Shown here one piece after another: positions 60,796-64,000 of a DNA stretch of 64,000 bases. Within the stretch, counting starts at the first letter, position 1; each line of letters starts with the position of its first letter. Source of the DNA: Echinicola soli (GTDB lineage Bacteria > Bacteroidota > Bacteroidia > Cytophagales > Cyclobacteriaceae). The notes beneath the pieces were generated by a model that searched no databases, was not told where the DNA came from, and was given only the letters and a program-made list of their open reading frames with translations. The translations under genes and the position numbers were made by a program. The DNA lies in NCBI RefSeq assembly GCF_006575665.1, contig NZ_CP041253.1, forward strand, positions 1,369,501 to 1,433,500. The letters are read 5' to 3'.

Positions 60796-62877
60796 TTATT
60801 GTCCGGTTTCACTTTCAGAGACCTTCTTTATCAAATCTGCTTGATATTCCAATAGGTTTCTCTTCATCACAAAGTAACTTCTTGAGAGAAGAACAGCATA
60901 AAAGTTCATAGCGGTAAATAGTACCTCAAGGTTTGCATCGAAGTAAGTTTCATTCCCAAAATATTTCCATGGCTTACTGAGGTATTTCTCAAAGGCCTCT
61001 TGCATCTCTATGGTTACTTCCTGCCGAAAAGCAGGATCTTCCAGAAAACCCTGCAGTTCATTTTTAAGATGCTCTTCCAATGGTTTGATCCTTTCAAAAT
61101 TGGAATGGATCTGGTCAAAGGGTGTAGTTACACTGACGAAGTCCAGTTTAGCCATTAATTGTGAGTATAATTCATATTTGGAGTCAAATGCTTTGTCAAA
61201 CTCAAAAAAATCCCGATAACATTTTTCTAAACGTTCCGCTTCTCCTGATTCCTCGGCCAAATACCGGAAAAACCAGTAAACCTGTTCGTCGTTTATTTTG
61301 ATTCCCGCATTTATTTCCTCTAGTTCCTGCTCAAGTCGTTTGATCAATTTCCTGCTTTCCCTTCTCGTGTATTTTTTCCCATCATAGTCAAATGTCTTCA
61401 CCTTGACCGTTTTTTCTGCGATCTGTTTGAGTGTTTCAATATCATTCTGCAGGTAAATGGCCGAATATACCATGTCCACTTTGTCCAGATTAAACAATTC
61501 ATTTAGATGAGCTTTCCGGACGGAACTGTTTAGTACGGAATTCATTTCAAATGGAAGAGGATTCTTGTGGTCGTAATAGCCATTATAAATTTTAGAGAAG
61601 GAGTTGCTTAAAAGCTCTTCACGAAATGCTTCACTGAAATCATTTTCTGTAATAACTTCCACCGCTCCCTCGTAAACGACATCCTTAAATGTGTGTTCTG
61701 TCATCAGTTTCTCAATACTTTCAGCATCCTTAAAAATACTATTGCCTTTGGCCGGATCATTTGACCTTTGGGTGACCTTGTATTGATCTAATTTTGCAAT
61801 TCTCTCTTCTGTGCTCGGGTGAGAAGCCCATTGGTCTTTGATGACCAACTTCGATTTATTGAACTTGTTCAATTCATTCAAAGCGACTTCTGGCAACTCA
61901 TTCACTAAAGGAATGTCATTGTACGTGGCCAAAAATCTGAGTACAAAGGATTGATTTTCATAAATGTTGGCACTCTTATGGTTTTTCTTGACCCTACCTT
62001 CATAAAAATTCAATACACTATCAAGCGAATGCTCTGCCACTGAAGCCCGCAGTAGTGAAGACTTTAATGGCTCCGCCCCGACCACATTGGCGGCGATCTC
62101 ATCAGCATGAAACTCCATCTCTCTGGATAATGCCATATACTGTTTGTTCACCAGCTCATAAAGCTTTCTCAAGACCCACTGGATTGCGTTTACCAATTTC
62201 AGTGTTATACCTACAAAAATGGTAAAGTAACCGGTTATGCTCGCCCATTTGTGGACAATTTTCTCGTACGAATCATTTTCATACAACAGATTATAAATTA
62301 CTTGGTTAACATGGTGAACATAGCTTCCGACCTTCATGGTATGCTGCGAAAAGTGACCGAATTCATGAGCTAATATCGCTTTAAGCTCATTTTTCGTTAC
62401 CGTGTTTACCAGCCCCATTCCAATTTGCAGGTTTTTCTTGATGGGTAAAAACATACTCCAAAAGTTCGAATCATAGAAAACCGCCGCATTTACGTCAGCA
62501 GACAGGTAGACTTTTTTTGGAAAGGATGTCTCCACTTCTCTTACGATTTCACCGATCATTTCAAAAAGCATCGGTTCATCTTTTTCTTTCACCTCTATCA
62601 GATGAGAGCGGTCAACTTTATGGGATGTAAACATGAATTTCAGTAAGAAAATAAGCACCAAAAAACCTAGACTGGCCAAGCCTGTCCCTAACAGAAACGT
62701 GACAAGGTTCGCATAATTGGCCACAAGGGAGAGTCCCAAATAAACACATAGCACGGTTAAGCCAATAGTTAAAGTCAGTAACAGAAAATAGGTGAAGGCA
62801 AAAAGCCCAATTGCAACAATTGATTTTATCGTCTGAGTTCTGAACTCAGGCGATAATTTGATTTCGATCTTCCTCAT
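60796..62877 (-). CDS. Large membrane M48 metallopeptidase
   Basis: A 693-residue integral-membrane zinc peptidase. Two or more helices lie at residues 15-85, and the active-site HEFGH is at H171-E172-H175, followed by EMEFHADEIAA, which supplies the third zinc ligand. A long C-terminal part (about 360 residues) has no recognised motif. HtpX/M48 peptidases degrade damaged membrane proteins. It is a single gene 130 bases after ndk and on the opposite strand. Confidence 0.9.
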   Translation of the reverse strand: MRKIEIKLSPEFRTQTIKSIVAIGLFAFTYFLLLTLTIGLTVLCVYLGLSLVANYANLVTFLLGTGLASLGFLVLIFLLKFMFTSHKVDRSHLIEVKEKDEPMLFEMIGEIVREVETSFPKKVYLSADVNAAVFYDSNFWSMFLPIKKNLQIGMGLVNTVTKNELKAILAHEFGHFSQHTMKVGSYVHHVNQVIYNLLYENDSYEKIVHKWASITGYFTIFVGITLKLVNAIQWVLRKLYELVNKQYMALSREMEFHADEIAANVVGAEPLKSSLLRASVAEHSLDSVLNFYEGRVKKNHKSANIYENQSFVLRFLATYNDIPLVNELPEVALNELNKFNKSKLVIKDQWASHPSTEERIAKLDQYKVTQRSNDPAKGNSIFKDAESIEKLMTEHTFKDVVYEGAVEVITENDFSEAFREELLSNSFSKIYNGYYDHKNPLPFEMNSVLNSSVRKAHLNELFNLDKVDMVYSAIYLQNDIETLKQIAEKTVKVKTFDYDGKKYTRRESRKLIKRLEQELEEINAGIKINDEQVYWFFRYLAEESGEAERLEKCYRDFFEFDKAFDSKYELYSQLMAKLDFVSVTTPFDQIHSNFERIKPLEEHLKNELQGFLEDPAFRQEVTIEMQEAFEKYLSKPWKYFGNETYFDANLEVLFTAMNFYAVLLSRSYFVMKRNLLEYQADLIKKVSESETGQ

Positions 62878-63364
62878 GTAGTTTCTTTTTTATCGTAAGC
62901 ATTTCCCAGCTTACCGTATCCATCTTTATTCAAAGGTTAAAAAGCAATTTAAATAAAAAGAGGTTGAAAAATATAATTTGATCAAATCTGGATAAGAAAT
63001 CAATATAGCTACTTGCTACAGACAGGTCTGCCTGGAGACGGGCTCAATGTGAACCGTCCCGTGAAATTCCGATGAATGCGGGACGGAACAAGTGCGAACG
63101 CTCTTTGGTTTTGGCGGCAGCCTGTATGCTCTATTGACATCTTTGCGGCCAAAGCCATTCTCCAAGCCTACATTGCTGAAATTGGCTTACTACACAGTCT
63201 CTTATGTTCAGTATCTAAAGTTTACAGCGCATGGACACGTGCATGATCCCACTTAAATCGCTGCGCTCTCCGTGTCTCTGCGGTTTGTCTAAAATCTAAT
63301 ATCTCACATCTAAAGTATTTTCTTGGTTTCGCCTTGATACTTACATCCAGCTACTTGCTACTCC
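62878..63364. repeat. Intergenic region with repeats
   Basis: Nearly 490 bases without a convincing frame. It includes ACAGACAGGTCTGCCTGG (63019-63036), a GACGGGC...CGTCCCGTG...GCGGGACGG array (63037-63077) and the CTCCGTGTCTCTGCGGTTTG phrase near 63268, relatives of the repeats in the other gaps. The upstream region for the M48 gene is at its left end. Confidence 0.5.
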
Positions 63365-64000
63365 CTACTCTTTTTCTTTTTTCTTAAAAAACACCTGACG
63401 GATCCACCTTGGCAGGAAAATAGCACCTAATAGCAGGTAAGGATAGTAGGAAAACATCCTCCACAGGATACTGGTCACGAAGGTGTAGTTTGACAGGAAC
63501 TCATAGAAAAACTGGGCAAAGAAAAACTCTGCTGTGCCGCTGCTGCCAGGAGTAGGGGAAATCATCATCACGACCCACATGATGATCTGTCTGGCAAAGA
63601 CCAGAATATGTTCTGTAAAGCTCAGATCCACATAAGCTGTCATCAGGGCATTGAGCATCAGGTAACGGGATGACCAGATAAAAACAGTGGCTACGGCAAT
63701 GGTAATCCAATACTTTGCCTTTTTGCCTTGTAGCTCCTTACTCGATTCGATGATCTGATTGCCGTATTCACTGGCATGGTGTTTCCACTTGCGGATCCAG
63801 CGAATACTGAAAAGCTTCAGCAGCACCCACTTAAAGACCCTCGGGCGGTAAAATAATGCTGCGGCCATAATCAGGGAATACAGCGCATAGAGGGAGTAGC
63901 TCACCCAAAAGATATAGGTTAAACTCTTGCCTAGCCTAAGCTCCAGTACATGGCTTTCGGGAAAGATGCTTCCTTGTGCAAAATACAACACGATGGGAGC
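63365..64000 (-). CDS. YbhN/LPG-synthase-like membrane protein, 5' end beyond window
   Basis: The C-terminal 212 codons of a multi-pass membrane protein of the same superfamily as the gene at 25968. It has several helices and the SPTPGSSGTAEFFFAQFF segment, the C-terminal motif of the family, and ends in a basic tail (KKKEKE). The frame is open to the edge of the window; the GTG at 63991 is an internal Val, not a start. It probably transports or modifies a lipid. Confidence 0.8.
   Translation of the reverse strand, partial: APIVLYFAQGSIFPESHVLELRLGKSLTYIFWVSYSLYALYSLIMAAALFYRPRVFKWVLLKLFSIRWIRKWKHHASEYGNQIIESSKELQGKKAKYWITIAVATVFIWSSRYLMLNALMTAYVDLSFTEHILVFARQIIMWVVMMISPTPGSSGTAEFFFAQFFYEFLSNYTFVTSILWRMFSYYPYLLLGAIFLPRWIRQVFFKKKEKE

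Noticed and set aside
1..64000. CRISPR arrays, tRNA, rRNA, transposases or integrases
   Set aside because: I looked for regularly spaced repeats, cloverleaf-like segments and transposase or integrase motifs and found none; short tRNAs could still be missed by eye.

Overview
The window looks like a chromosomal segment of an aerobic Bacteroidota, most likely order Cytophagales (Cyclobacteriaceae such as Echinicola, Algoriphagus or Cyclobacterium would fit). The evidence is a SusC/SusD pair, a run of gliding-type FKBP lipoproteins next to an NrnA-type DHH phosphoesterase and ndk, a HEPN-tailed sulfite reductase, lipoboxes of the Bacteroidota kind, and several promoters with the phylum's -7 box TAnnTTTG. 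The genus is inference. No rRNA, tRNA, CRISPR array, transposase or integrase was seen.

Positions 1 to about 22.9 kb are an accessory-looking, by-eye more AT-rich block, almost all on the + strand, devoted to redox and methionine-sulfoxide repair. It has a thiolase (cut by the window edge), an alpha/beta hydrolase-OsmC fusion, a cupin, two MsrB paralogues, a lipoprotein MsrA, a thioredoxin/MsrA-like fusion protein, two CPGC redoxins, two near-identical small GNAT proteins, a DUF427 protein, SelO (protein AMPylase), a Cys-rich copper-storage-type protein, a Rieske-ThDP enzyme fusion, an AraC regulator, a CorA-type transporter, a GH20 hexosaminidase and several lipoproteins. Decayed gene pieces (aldo/keto reductase, esterase, AraC tail, one unknown) lie between them, as expected of a region that gains and loses genes.

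From about 23 kb the DNA looks like core genome. It begins with feoA-feoB plus a 47-residue Cys-rich membrane partner, preceded by a promoter overlapping a perfect 7-1-7 palindrome. A surface-glycosylation group follows (YbhN/LPG-synthase-like membrane protein, GT2, GT39) with a lipoprotein sulfatase, small membrane proteins and hypotheticals, a methyltransferase, a DUF3127 protein with an SSB-like acidic tail, and a MATE exporter.

Positions 36.2-43.7 kb (- strand) carry SusC, SusD and a Tat-exported phosphocholine-type phospholipase C, possibly a uptake-and-cleavage locus. Positions 44.2-51.5 kb (- strand) form an assimilatory sulfate operon: Rrf2 regulator, DUF2061 membrane protein, CysH (APS-reductase type), CysD, CysN, HEPN-sulfite reductase, CobA and a Met8-like siroheme synthase, with a repeated palindromic element around the promoter and a terminator at the far end.

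The rest holds htpG, an orphan formyltransferase, a PepSY-like secreted protein, a uracil-DNA glycosylase family protein, a 0.7 kb patchwork of dispersed repeats, three tandem FKBP lipoproteins, nrnA, ndk, a large membrane M48 peptidase and the start-truncated end of a second YbhN-like protein. The observations I rate highest are the thioredoxin/MsrA-like fusion inside the Msr-SelO block, the Rieske-ThDP fusion, the palindromic elements at the sulfate and iron operons, and the SSB-like tail on the DUF3127 protein.
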